Shown here: piece by piece, positions 33,405 to 44,631 of the stretch
How positions within the stretch are numbered: the stretch's first letter is position 1
Layout: every line of letters begins with the position of its first letter
Assembly: GCA_039707655.1 (NCBI GenBank)
Contig: CM077666.1
Span: 282,027,166-282,091,165 of the forward strand
Direction: 5' to 3'
From: Elymus sibiricus
Taxonomy: Eukaryota; Streptophyta; Magnoliopsida; Poales; Poaceae
DNA: 64,000 nucleotides
The notes under the pieces: model-generated
What the model was told of the DNA's origin: nothing
The model's input: only the letters and a program-made list of their open reading frames with translations
The model's database searches: none
Position numbers and translations under genes: made by a program

Positions 33405-35280
33405 ATGGCTCCCAAGAAGAAGTCCGGCGCAACCATGCATCCCTCCACTTCAAAGGCTCCCTTGCATGTAGCCACGGGCGCTAGTGGTGCCATGGTGGCT
33501 GCAGGTGAGGCGGGCATCGTGGACGACGCGGCTGGCACATTCGGCGCCACTGTCGTGTCCCCCACGGCTGAGGTTGGAGCGGGGAACGTTGGAGAGGAGA
33601 GACAGCAGCAACATCCTGGCGAGCGTGCCCCTGGTACCACGGGGGGGTGGACAACTAGTCTCCACCTCCCCCATCACGTGGATGGCCATGGCTGCCATAG
33701 CAGCGCTCAATCCGGAGCAAGCCGTGATCCCCCATCTGCGCCCGTCACTGGCGCGACTACTTGGCACACACCTCGTCCGGAACAAGACGGAGCACCAAGA
33801 GGGGCCGCGAACCTGTGGGCTCGGCCACCCCCACGTCAGACCGCCCCAGAGAATGATGCACAGTGACAGGGACGCAGTGACGCCCCTCCTGGTTCCACCA
33901 GGAGCCGGACGACGTCGCGGTCTGCCTCTTTCTCCATGCCGGACACAGCGTCGGAAGCAATGGCGTGAACACAGCTGCTGCTAAACTTCCCACCAGTGGC
34001 TGATAAGATGGACGAGTGGAGAGCTACCATCCAGAACTTGATATCCTTCGTCAAAGCCAACAAATCTCAGCATGCAGAGCCATCGCGACGCACGCGTACG
34101 GCTATGGCGGCCCAGGCCGGCGATCGTGTCGAGGGGGCCACGCCAACGGTGCAGTCCCCTCCGTGACAACAGACCCAAGAGCAGCCACGGTGAGCTTCAC
34201 ATGCTGATGAATTCGATGAGGCATCTATGGCCTCGTCTGGCCTGCACGATCGCCGGGACTAGTGGTGTGTCCTGGAAGATCGGCGGAAAGAAGACGCACT
34301 CATCACCATAGAGCGGCGCCGAGAAGCACACCGTCAGTCGGACAGGCGCAATGGCCCAGGTGCTGGCGACCCCACGCCCAGTGCTGGCGGGTACCTACCT
34401 TACGAGGTTGGGTGCCCTGCCTTCACCCGTGAGCTGCGGCAGGTCCGCTGGCCATTGGCCCAAGCTTTCAATCCAGAGCTGACGGAAAAATACAACGGAT
34501 AACTGAACCCGGCAGAATTCCTGGGCATCTACACGATTGCCATTCAAGCTGTCGGAGGAAGGGATGAGATAGTGCTCGCCAACTACTTCCCTTTGGCACT
34601 CAAGCCAAACGTGAGGTCATGGCTGATGCACCTGCCGGAGAACTCCATTTCATCATGGGCTGACTTGTGCAACGAGTTCGTTGGTGCCTTCACAGGCTGC
34701 TACCAGGAGCCAGGGTAGCCCAGCGACCCACAAGTCTTTTCGCAAAAGGAGGGAGAGACATTGCAGAAGTACATCCAGAGATTCAGTCGAGTACACCACA
34801 ACATTCTATAGATACACCCCGCTATCATGATTGTCGCGTTCCATTCGAACATGTTCAACAGGAGGATGCGGGCCAAGATGAACGTCAGACTCCCCAAGAC
34901 CGTCAATGAAGTGTACATGTTGGCGGACAAGTGTGCTCATGCTGAGGAAGGAAGGCGACTACCCGGGGTGGAGGCTGGCATCGAAGTCGATTCAAATGAC
35001 GAGGACGATGCCCTTGGCCTGAAGGGGAAGAGCCGGAAGCGCAACAAGAAGCGTAAGGGAAAAGCGGTGTTGGCCATTGAGGACTCCGGTGATCTCAGTA
35101 CCGGCACGAAGGCGAAAGCTGAGGCCCCCGGCAAGGGAGCTGCCGCATGCGCTGATTGCTGGGAGGCTGCTCCCGCTGAGAAAACTAGAAAGTCCGATGG
35201 GCCATACTACAAAATCCACCGCACTAAAGGCCATGATCTCCAAGAATGCCGCCAAGTCGAGCAGCTTGTCGAGAAATAGA
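33405..35280 (+). pseudogene. T3 gag with nucleocapsid-like tail
   Basis: It starts at ATG 33405 (MAPKKKSGATMHPS). T4 begins MAPKKKSSMATCLS at 62767, which supports this start. Frame breaks follow near 33650-34000. The capsid-like core at about 34480-34720 reads LGIYTIAIQAVGGRDE and SISSWADLCNEF. In-frame stops include TAA near 34499 and TAG at about 34717 (before PSD, shared with T2). From 34827 a clean frame gives VYMLADKCAHAEEGRRLPG, a basic tract and a C/H knuckle-like YYKIHRTKGHDLQEC, ending at a TAG near 35278 where CAG fits. It would form the virus-like particle. Confidence 0.8.
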
Positions 35281-35387
35281 AGGCTGAGTATGAGAAGCAT
35301 GACAAAGAGAAAGGTCAAGATGGTGCTGCCGAGAAGGGCCGTGGCGGCAGAGGAGGCCACCGTGGCAAAGCCCCGTAGCAGAAGGAA

Positions 35388-36344
35388 ATGCCAGCTAGAG
35401 GCCGTGAGAAGAAAGAAGCTGAGGATATGAGTGAGGATGAGGATGACGAGGAGGATTCCAGTGATCGAGAATCCCAGAGGGCAACTGAAGCCATGTGTGT
35501 TGACGGGGGTGTGTCATTGCATTCCTCTCATCGCCACCTTAAACAGTGGGTGCGTGAGATCAACACCGTGGAGCCAGGTGCAGAATCCAGAAGGACACTC
35601 AAATGGTCCCGCACGCCTATCATCTTTGATGAAGAGGACCATCCTGATTGCACCTCTGCGGTCGGATGTTTGCCATTGTTGGTCTCCCCAACAATCCGCA
35701 ACCTCAAGGTCACCAAGATGTTAGTTGATGACGGGGCGGGATTGAACTTAATCTCCTCAAAAGTGGTTGAAAGGCTGTAGATCCCTGACGGAGAGCTCAA
35801 GGCCACGGGTACGTTCCAAGGAGTCAACCCCGGCAGGTGCCGACCCAGGGGAACTTTGCCCGTGATGTTTGGCGGGGAGCTGAATTACCAGACTGAGAAA
35901 GTGGTGTTTGACGTGGTTGAGCTCCCTCTGCCTTACAATGGAATTCTCAGTCGCCCAGCCCAGGGAAAATTCATGGCACCATCCCACTATGCTTACAACA
36001 CTTTGAAAATGCCGGGCCCCATTGGAATAATATCCATCCCATCTGACAAGAAGGATGCAGTCATATGTGTGGACAAGATGTATCAGGACGCGGTAGCAGC
36101 TGAGGTTGAAGAAATCCCAGCTCCCGCCAAGGAATCAAAGAAAGCAAAAAAGCCTGGCGTGAACACCGCCAAGGACTCCAGGAAGCGTGCCTCTTCGGAG
36201 TGCGCTGCACCTGATGATGACCTGCCGGAGAGTTCCGCTAGCAAGAAGACCAAGGTCACCTATCCTGAGACTAAGAAGATTCTGGCAGGGCTAGATGGCG
36301 CTGGTGGCACATTCACCATCAGCGCCACCCTTACTGACAAATAG
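35388..36344 (+). pseudogene. T3 aspartic protease, active site altered
   Basis: The pre-protease block HSSHRHLKQWVREINT is followed by LVDDGAGLNLIS. The catalytic Asp is at 35727-35729, but the next residue is Asp rather than the Ser or Thr needed for the DSG/DTG loop (T1 and T2 have DSG). A TAG at about 35778 (after VVERL, before IP) lies at the same codon as in T2. The second frame (35856-36344) carries LPYNGILSRPAQGKFM and a basic C-terminus. It would process Gag-Pol. This copy is doubly damaged. Confidence 0.82.
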
Positions 36345-37247
36345 GAAAGTGCGCTTGTTGCCTTCCTGCGGGCGAATGTTGATGTGTTTGCTTGGCAACC
36401 GTCTGACTTCCCCGGTGTTCCCAGGGAGGTGATTGAGCACCACCTTGTTGTCTGCCCTCATGCCAGGCCCGACAAGCAAAAGGTTAGGAAGCAAGCCTTG
36501 GAGTGACAAAAGTTCATTGCCGAACAAATCAAGAAACTCGGAGCAGATGGTTTGGTCAGAGGAGTGTTGCACCCAACTTGGCTAGCAAACCCGGTAGTGG
36601 TGCGCAAGGCGAATGGGAAATGGAGGCTCTGCATAGATTTCACGGACTTGAACAAAGCATGCCCAAAGGACCCTTTCCCCTTGCCGCGCATTGACCAGAT
36701 TGTTGATTCCACTTTCGGGTGCGACTTGCTTTCCTTCTTGGATGCATACTCCGGATACCACCAAATTTTCATGGCTAAGGAAGATGAGGAAAAGACCGCA
36801 TTCATAACTCTGTGTGGCACGTACTGCTTTGTACGAATGCCCTTCGGGTTAAAGAGTGCTGGTTCTACCTTTGCCAGAGCTGTGCAGATTGGATTTGGAC
36901 CACAGTTGCACAGAAACATGGAAGCTTACATGGAGGATATAGTCGTCAAGACCAAGGATGAAGCGACTCACATACAAGACTGGGAAGAAACTTTTGCAAA
37001 CTTGCGCAAGATTAATCTGAAACTCAACCCTGAGAAGTGTGTGTTTGGCGTCCCGTCCGGCAAGCTACTTGGGTTCTTTGTATCTCAGCGAGGAATAGAA
37101 GCCAATCCCGACAAGATCAAGGCAATTGAGCAGATACAAGCACCGAAGACCATCAAGGACATCAGACGTTTGACCGAATGTGTTGTCGCGTTAAGTAGGT
37201 TTATCTCCAAATCCGCTGAACGTGCCCTACCGTTCTTCAAGATCTAG
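36345..37247 (+). pseudogene. T3 reverse transcriptase, YMED instead of YVDD
   Basis: From 36552 the frame is open, with ANGKWRLCIDFTDLNKACPK, FLDAYSGYHQI and RMPFGLKSAGSTFARA. The catalytic box reads YMED at 36927-36938 where Gypsy RT has Y-x-D-D, so the first catalytic Asp is Glu. The connection motif ANPDKIKAIEQIQAP is present. A TGA near 36505 (where CGA fits) and a TAG at about 37246 interrupt the frame. This is the polymerase that would copy T3 RNA. It is predicted inactive from both the stops and the substitution. Confidence 0.88.
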
Positions 37248-38340
37248 AAGAAGGCTGGCCTAGTAAAGTGGACCCCGGAAGCAGAGGCAGCACTACAGGA
37301 TATGAAAACTTACCTTTCTACTGCTCCCACCTTGGTCACTCCTAAACCGCAAGAACCGTTGCTGCTATACTTGGCGGCATCGAATCAAGTGGTTAGTGCA
37401 ACGCTGGTGGCATAGTGAGAAGTAGATGAAGGTGGAGCCACTACGGCTGATGTTGCCGGGAACAACACCGAAGCATCTACGGTAGGACCCAATGCAGACC
37501 TAGGGGAACCTCGGCAAGCTGGCGAAGGCAGTTCCAAGGATGCGACAAAGAAGAAAGTGGTACAGCGGCCGATGTACTTTGTCAGCTCCTTGTTGCAGGG
37601 GGCTAGGTGAAGGTACTCTGGAGTGCAAAAACTGATCTTCGGCCTCATCATGGCCTCAAGTAAGTTGCGCCACTACTTCCAAGCCCATGAGATCACAGTT
37701 GTCACTCGCTTTCTGCTTCAACACATATTGAGGAACCCCGAAGCCACTGGCAGGATAGTTGAGTGGGCAGTCGAGCTGTCCAGTTTTGGATTGAAGTTTG
37801 AAAGCACTTCCACAATCCAGAGGAGGGCGCTAGCGGAATTCATTGCAGAATGGACGCCCACGCCAGATGAAGAGGTTCCAGAGACAATTCTCCCCGGCAA
37901 AGAAGCACCCAAGGATTGGATCATGTACTTTGACGGTGCTTTCTCGCTCCAGGGTGCCGGAGCAGGCGTGCTCCTCATTGCCCCCACCGGAGAGTACCTC
38001 AAGTATGTGGCTCAGATGCACTTTCCCCGGGAGGAAGCCACCAACAACACCACTGAATATGAGGGACTCCTTGCCGGACTCAGAATCGTAGTGGAGTTGG
38101 GAATCAAGAGATTGATCATCCGAGGAGATTCACAGCTCATGGTGAAACAAGTCAACAAATATTATCAGAGTCCATTGATGGAAGCATACGTGGAAGAAGT
38201 GAGGAAACTGGAAGAGTGCTTTGATGGGTTGCAAGCAGAGCATGTGCCCTGTGCAGAAAACATCATCGCTGATCACCTATCAAAGTGCACCACGCAGAAG
38301 CTTCCTATGGAACCAGGGACTTTTGTCCTCCGCCTCACTC
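37248..38340 (+). pseudogene. T3 RNase H remnant plus archaeal-type RNase H
   Basis: The retroviral-type RNase H (37250-37620) is degraded: LLLYLAASNQVVSATLVA is followed by TAG TGA, where CAG CGA fits, and lacks the first Asp. A second domain from 37910 is well preserved. It reads MYFDGAFSLQGAGAGV, NTTEYEGLLAGL, IRGDSQLMVKQV and ENIIADHLSK, giving the D-E-D-D acidic set of an archaeal-type RNase H. An added aRH domain is a recognised trait of the Tat lineage. The 400-codon frame from 37623 continues into a linker toward integrase. Confidence 0.82.
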
Positions 38341-39586
38341 AACCATCAGTATCCCCATCAGCGATGGCCAGGAAAAGAAGAAAGCTAAACTCCAGCAAGC
38401 ATTTCCCGGCAGAGGTTCCTGAAGCCGCTGGTAGAGAAGCTGTCGGGGACAATCTCGTTTCGCCTGGTGAGCAGCTCTCTCCTGTGGAACCCCAGGTTCT
38501 TACGGTCAAGACAAGCGCTCCGACAGACAAGGAGATGCCTTTAGTCCTAGTTGTCGAGCCCCAGGCTCCAGCTTGGGCGCAGCATATAGTTCGTTTCCTT
38601 GAAACAGGAGAACTTCCCGAAGAGCAAGAAAAGGCCAAAAAAGTAGCCCATCAGTCAAGTATGTACCAGTCTGTCGATGACACTCTGTACAGAAAAAGAC
38701 CCAATGGTGTGAAATTAAAGTGCATTTGTTGGGAAGATGGACAAAAGCTGTTGGCGGAGATTCACGGAGGTGTGTGTGGGTCTCACATCGAATCAAGAGC
38801 CCTTGCCGAGAAAGCCTTCCGTTAGGGTTTCTATTCGCCCACTGCCCTCCAAGATGCAACAGAGTTGGTCACCAAGTGTGAAACCTGCCAGTTCCATTCC
38901 TAGAACATCCATAAACTAGCACAAGCTCTCCAGACGATCCCTTTATCTTGGCCATTCTTGGTCTGGGGGCTCGATATTTTGGGCCCTTTCCCCCGCGCTG
39001 TCGGGGGCTTTGAGTTCTTGTTTGTAGCAGTTGACAAGTTCACAAAGTGGCCTGAGGTAGAGCTAGTGAGGAAGGTGACCATGCAGTCAGCTATCAAGTT
39101 CATGAAAGGACTGGTGTGCCGTTTTGGAGTGCCCAACAGAGCGATCACAGACAACGGCAGCCAGTTCATAAGTCGCGCCTTCATGCAATACATCCAAAGC
39201 CTTGGAAGCAAGGTCTCCTTCGACTCTGTTGTCCATCCAAGAAGCAACGGGCAAGTTGATAGGATGAATGCTGAAGTGTTGCGAGGACTCAAGACAAGGA
39301 CTTTCGATAGATTGCGGAGAAGCGGCAAGTACTGGATAGATGAGCTGCCGATGGTTCTTTGGTCCCTCAAAACAACACCGAATTGAGCTACCGGCCAGAT
39401 GCCCTTCTCCCTAGTGTATCGGGTGGAAGCGGTGCTCCTCACAGAACTCATATACGGGTCACCTAGAGTACTTGCCTATGACGAAGTAGAGCAAGAGCAG
39501 CAATGGCATGATGATGCCATGCTCCTCGAGGAAGATTGTCTCTGGGTTGCTGTGCGTGCTGCAGGCTACCAGCAAGCCCAACGCCT
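38341..39586 (+). pseudogene. T3 integrase, first part
   Basis: A linker (38341-38650) is followed by the zinc-binding region: LAEIHGGVCGSH near 38760 and KCETCQ near 38880. TAGs at about 38823 and 38902 fall where Gln fits. The catalytic core has WGLDILGPF (Asp 38973-38975) and ITDNGSQFIS (Asp 39150-39152). The third position, in SNGQVDRMN (39258-39260), is Asp where the family has Glu. The 35-residue spacing between the second and third position is kept. The frame is cut at 39586 by A1 and resumes at 49120. Confidence 0.88.
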
Positions 39587-40985
39587 TGATACGTCTCCAA
39601 CGTATCTACTTTTCCTCACCCTTTTGCTCTTGTTTTGGACTCTAATTTGCATGATTTCAATGGAACTAACCCGGACTGACGTTGTTTTCAGCAGAACTAC
39701 CATGGTGTTGTTTTTGTGTAGAAATAGAAGTTCCCAGAATGGAACGAAACTTTTTGGAGATTTATTTCAGAATAAATAAAAATTACTAGAGCCAAAATCC
39801 ACCGAAGAGGGGGGCCAGGGTGAGCATCAGCCAGCAGGGCGCACGAGGCCCCCTGGGCGTGCCCTACCTCGTGGCCCCACTTGCCCTATCTCCGCCACTA
39901 TAAATTCCTATTTTCGGAGAAAAAATCAGAGAAAGAATTATTGCGTTTTACGATACGGAGCCGCCACCACCACCTCCCGTTCTTCATCGGGAGGCCAGAT
40001 CTGGAGCCCGTTTGGGGCTCTAGAGAGGGGAATCTTCGGTCTTCATCATCACCAACCTTTCTCCATCGCCAATTCCATGATGCTCCCCACCGGGAGTGAG
40101 TAATTCCTTCATAGGCTTGCTAGTCAGTGAGGAGTTGAATGAGATTCATCATGTAATCGAGTTAGTTTTGTTAGGGCTTGATCACTAGTATCCATTATGT
40201 TCTGAGATTGATGTTGCTATGACTTTGCTATGCCTAATGCTTGTCACTAGGGCCCGAGTGCCATGATTTCAGATCTGAACCGTTTATGTTATCATCTCTA
40301 TATCCATGTTCTTGATCCGATCTTGCCTAGTCATATGCACCTATTATGTGTTATGATCCGTCAACCCCATAGTGACAATATTTGGGATACTTCGCGGTGA
40401 TGACCGTAGTTTGAGGAGTTCATGTATTCACCATGTGTTAATGCTTTGTTCTGGTTCTCTATTAAAAGGAGGCCTTAATATCCCTTAGTTTCCTTATGGA
40501 CCCCGCTGCCACGGGAGGGTAGGACAAAAGATGTCATGCAAGTTCTTTTCCATAAGCACGTATGACTATTTACGGAATACATGCCTACATTACATCGATT
40601 AATTGAGCTAGTTCTGTATCGCCCTAGGTTATGACTGTTACATGACGAATATCATCCAACGAGTTACCGATCCAGTGCCTATGACCTTTCCATTTATTTC
40701 TCTTGCTAAGTTACTATTGCTGTTGCTGCTATTCCAACTGCTACAAAACTATTGCTACTACTGTTACCGCTACTGTTACTATTCCTACTGCTATCAAAAC
40801 TATCATATTACTATGCTACTGATCACTTTGCTGCAGATATTTAATCTCCAGGTGTGGTTGAATTGACAACTCAACTGCTAATACTCTCAAGTATTCTTTG
40901 GCTCCCCTTGTGTCGGATCTATAAATTTGGGTTGAATACTCTACCCTCGAAAACTGTTGCGATCCCCTATACTTGTGGGTTATCA
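39587..40985 (+). repeat. A1 5' LTR
   Basis: It contains a GC-rich inverted-repeat module (about 39822-39885), TATA box TATAAAT at 39899-39905 and a CTN-rich tract (40690-40830). A hand count finds 8 differences from the 3' LTR in the first 121 bases. Confidence 0.92.
40690..40830 (+). repeat. Trinucleotide-like (CTG/CTA) tract in A1 LTR
   Basis: Imperfect runs of ctg, cta and ctn triplets occur near the LTR 3' end. The same tract is at 48840-48960 in the 3' LTR and inverted at about 59105-59225 in A2, so it is a family feature rather than a recent expansion. Confidence 0.7.
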
Positions 40986-40996
40986 AGACCTTTTTC

Positions 40997-41014
40997 TGGC
41001 ACCGTTGCCAGGGA
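40997..41014 (+). other. A1 primer-binding site
   Basis: tggcaccgttgccaggga begins 11 bases after the LTR end. It matches the G1 site and the TGGCxCCGTTGCC type used by Athila-lineage elements. Confidence 0.75.
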
Positions 41015-41062
41015 GCATAGCAATATTTGTTGAGTCACTTGGGATTTATATCATTTATCACT

Positions 41063-43130
41063 ATGAAGAATCTGAAGGATCAAAAGACTAAGATTTTTCC
41101 CTCTACTACGAGGGGAGGTAAGGAACTGCCATCACACTCTGCACTTGATTCACCTTCTGTTATGAGTAAGCTTGCAACCCCACCACATTTTAGTAATCCT
41201 GATATGTCGCAAGTTATTGATGATGCTACCTCTGCTACGAATTATGCTATTGATGATGCTAGTACCATGCTTGACAATAATGTGCCACTAGGAGAATTTC
41301 TTGATGAACAAATTGCTAGAGCTAAAGAAAATTAAACCATTGAGACTGATGAGATTGCTGAAACTGATAAAGCCTATGAAACTGATGATGATTATGAAAC
41401 ACCTCTTCGTCCTAACTCTCATAAGTTTGAAATGCCTAAGATACCTGAAGGCTATGTTATGGACGAGGAGATAACTAGAGAAATTCTTTCTTGCAAGGAT
41501 AGAGACGATCTTAAGAAATTGCTATGCAAGTATAAGGAAAAGACTTTGAATGCTAGAATGAAATGTGATCCTAAGTTTGCTACTTCACCTATCTTTGTTA
41601 CCGATAAGGATTATGAATTCTCTGTCGACCCAGAGTTAATTACTTTGGTTGAATCTGATCCTTTCCATGGATATGAAACTAAAACTGTTGTGGCACACCT
41701 TACTAAGCTAAATGATATAGCCACACTCTTTGCTCATGATGAGAAGATTCGCTACTATTACATCCTTAAGTTATTTCTGTTCTCATTAAAGGGTGATGCT
41801 AAGACATGGTACAATACTCTTGCTCCTGGTTGTGTGCGTAGTCCCCAGGATATGATTTACTACTTCTCTAAAAAATATTTTCCTGCTCATAAGAAACAAG
41901 CTGCCTTACAGGAAATATTTAAGTTTCTACAAATGGAAGAAGAGAATCTCCCACAAGCTTGTGGGAGGCTTCTCCAGTTGCTTAATGCTTTCCCTGATCA
42001 TCCTCTCAAGAAAAATGAAATACTTCATATCTTTTATAATGGACTAACCGATGCTTCTAGGGACTTCCTAGATAGCTGTGCTTGTTGTGTTTTTAGGGAA
42101 CGAACTGTTGAACAAGGTAAAGAATTATTGAATAATATATTGAAGAATTATGATGATTGGACTCTTCCTGAACCACCGCCTAAACCCACTCCGAAGAAGA
42201 GGGGTATCTTATTTCTCAGTCCTGAAGATATGCAAGAGGCAAAGAAATCTATGAAGGAAAAAGGTATTAAAGCTGAGGATGTTAAGAACTTGCCACCTAT
42301 TGAAGAAATACATGGCCTTGACACACCACCACCTCCACAGGTGGTACAAGTAAATTCTTTATTAAAGTTTAATGAAAGTGACATCCCTCACAATAAACCT
42401 CCTAGTCAATGCTTATATGAGTTTGACAACTATATTATGAAGCAAGATCATTTCAATGCTCATGTTCTGAAACAATTGAAATACAATTCTGATATGATTG
42501 CTCGCTTGAGTGACTTGCTATTTCGAATCAGTAATGATGTTAGGGGTGAAGGAAAGCATGCCTCTATGGTTCAAACTCAATCAGGAAAAATTGCTAAGTC
42601 TCAAAAACAATTGCTTGATGAAATGAATAATAATATGCATGACTTTGCTACTAGAGTAGTAACTAGAGGAGGTAGAATGACCCAAGAACCACTTTACCCA
42701 GAGGGTCACCCTAAAAGAATTGAACAAGATTCTCAGAGAATTAATCCTGACGCACCTAGTCCTTCTAAGAAGAAAAAGAAAAAGAAAAAATGATAGGACT
42801 TTGCATACCTCTAGTGAACCTGAGACACAAAAACCTCCTGATAATAATGATGTCTCTATTTCTGATGCTGAAACTCAATCTGGTAGTGAACATCAACCTA
42901 GTGATAATGAAAATGATAATGATGATGCTCAACCTAGTAATAATAGAGAACCAGATAATGATGTTGAAACAGAGCCTGCTCCTGATCTTGATAACCCACA
43001 ACCTAAAAATAAACGGTATGATAAAAGAGACTTTGTGGCTAGGAAACATGGTAAAGAAAGAGAACCATGGGTTCAGAAACCTATGCCCTTTCACCTAAGC
43101 CATCAAATAAAAAGGATGATGAAGAATTTG
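41063..43130 (+). pseudogene. A1 gag
   Basis: The likely start is ATG 41063 (MKNLKDQKTK), in the same frame as the main ORF at 41432-42793. A TAA near 41333, where CAA fits, splits them. The core holds the retrotransposon gag domain (FLFSLKGDAKTWYNTLAPG, then YFSKKYFPAHKKQAALQEIF and LHIFYNGLTDASRDFLD). A poly-Lys A-rich run at about 42768-42790 shifts the frame. The downstream frame (to 43148) is an Asn/Asp-rich, basic linker. A second shift near 43092 returns to the frame that enters protease. It would package element RNA, possibly for an autonomous relative. Confidence 0.85.
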
Positions 43131-43849
43131 AGCACTTTGCTGAAATGATTAGGCCAGTCTTTTTGCGCACCCGTTTAACTGATATTTTGAAGATGGCCCC
43201 TTATGCAAAGTATATGAAAGACATCATCACTAATAAAAGAAAAATACCTGAAGCTGAAATCTCCACCATGCTTGCCAATTATTCTTTTAAGGATGGAGTA
43301 CCTAAAAAACTTGGAGATCCAGGAATACCAACTATAACTTGCTCCATCAAAAGAAACTATGTCAAAACTGCTTTGTGTGATTTGGGAGCCGGTGTTAGTG
43401 TCATGCCTTTCTCCTTATATAAAAGACTTGATTTGAATAAACTCACACCTACTGAGATATCATTGCAAATGGCTGAAAAATCCATAGCCACACGTATTGG
43501 TATTTGTGAGGATGTGCCCGTTGTTGTTGCAAATGTTACTATCTTAATGGACTTTGTTATTCTTCAGATGCCCGAGGATGACAACATGTCAATTATCTTT
43601 GGTAGACCCTTTTTGAATACTGCAGGGGCTGTTATTGATTGCAATAAAAGCAAAGTCACTTTTCATATCAATGTTAATGAGCACACGGTGCACTTTCCGA
43701 AGAAACAATTTCAAGAGAATGGTATAAATGTTATTGAAGAATCTCCGACCATCACTATTGGAAGTTTTCAATTACCTCTACCTACTGCCAAAAAGAAATA
43801 TGATATACTTATTGTTGGGGATATGCACATTCCCATTGAGGTAACTTAG
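43120..43849 (+). CDS. A1 aspartic protease, end of coding polyprotein
   Basis: The open frame covers EFEHFAEMIRPVFLRTRLTD, the active site CDLGAGVSVMPFSLYKRLDL (near 43376-43435) and IIFGRPFLNTAGAVIDCN. It stops at 43849 soon after GDMHIPIEVT. In G1 the equivalent block leads on into RT. Here the text turns non-coding at once, so polymerase and integrase are missing by deletion or by design of the family. The active-site Asp is intact. Confidence 0.85.
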
Positions 43850-44631
43850 TGTTTTATGAAAGTTCTTCGGTTTCATGCTAATCGGAAGTGGTTGTTAATA
43901 AGACTTGATCAACCTTATTAATGAATCATTTTTTAGAGGTATGACATCGATGAATCTAGCAAGCACAACTCTCTGTTTCCACCTTGTATTTTTTGTTTTA
44001 GTTAGTCAAATAAAATAAAATGCCATGTCTATCCTGTTTTCTGTTTTCTCCGTGCAATAAAAAATGACCTAAAAATAAAAATTCTCAGAATGCCCTAAAA
44101 ATTTAACATGATTTTTTCCGAATATTTATGAATTTTTGGTACAAATAATACCAGAGGGAGGTGCACTTGGAGCCCACAAGACACCAGGGCGCGCCAGCAC
44201 CCCCACACGCGTCCTGGTGGGTTGTGGCCCCCACGTGGGCCCCCTCACTTATCTCTTTAGCCCACATCATCACCTACCTCCAGCAAAAAATCACCACAGC
44301 CACCATTTTCGTGTTCTTGCTCTCAAACCCACGGATTTCGATCTCTTTGCTCGAAACTCCGTTTCTAAAACTGTTTGAAGGGATTACTACTTGGTATGTG
44401 ACTCCTCCATTGCTCTAATTAGTTTTTGTTTTTGTGGGTTATTTTTATAGTAATAAGCTACTCTTGGTGCTGCTGTAGATGAGCTTGCATGTTGAATTCA
44501 TAGAGTTCTAAGTAGTTTGAATGCTCAATATGGCCTCGATGTGCTTAGGAGTAGTTGCTAACAATCTTACAAAGTTTTATTGATAAATTTTTGTGGACTA
44601 ATTTTTTTTCAGAATTTTTATATGAATAAAA
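43850..44631 (+). other. A1 leader region of the post-pol ORF: hairpin module and intron
   Basis: There is no coding here. At about 44160-44235 lies a GC-rich inverted-repeat module (caccagggcgcgccagc ... gcgtcctggtggg), the type also found upstream of the LTR TATA boxes. A GT-AG intron candidate spans 44394-44612 (gtatgt donor, polypyrimidine tract, cag acceptor), 19 bases before the ORF start. In A2 an equivalent acceptor-like tttttttag lies just upstream of its ORF. This suggests separate expression of the downstream ORF by splicing, or from an internal promoter. Confidence 0.5.
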
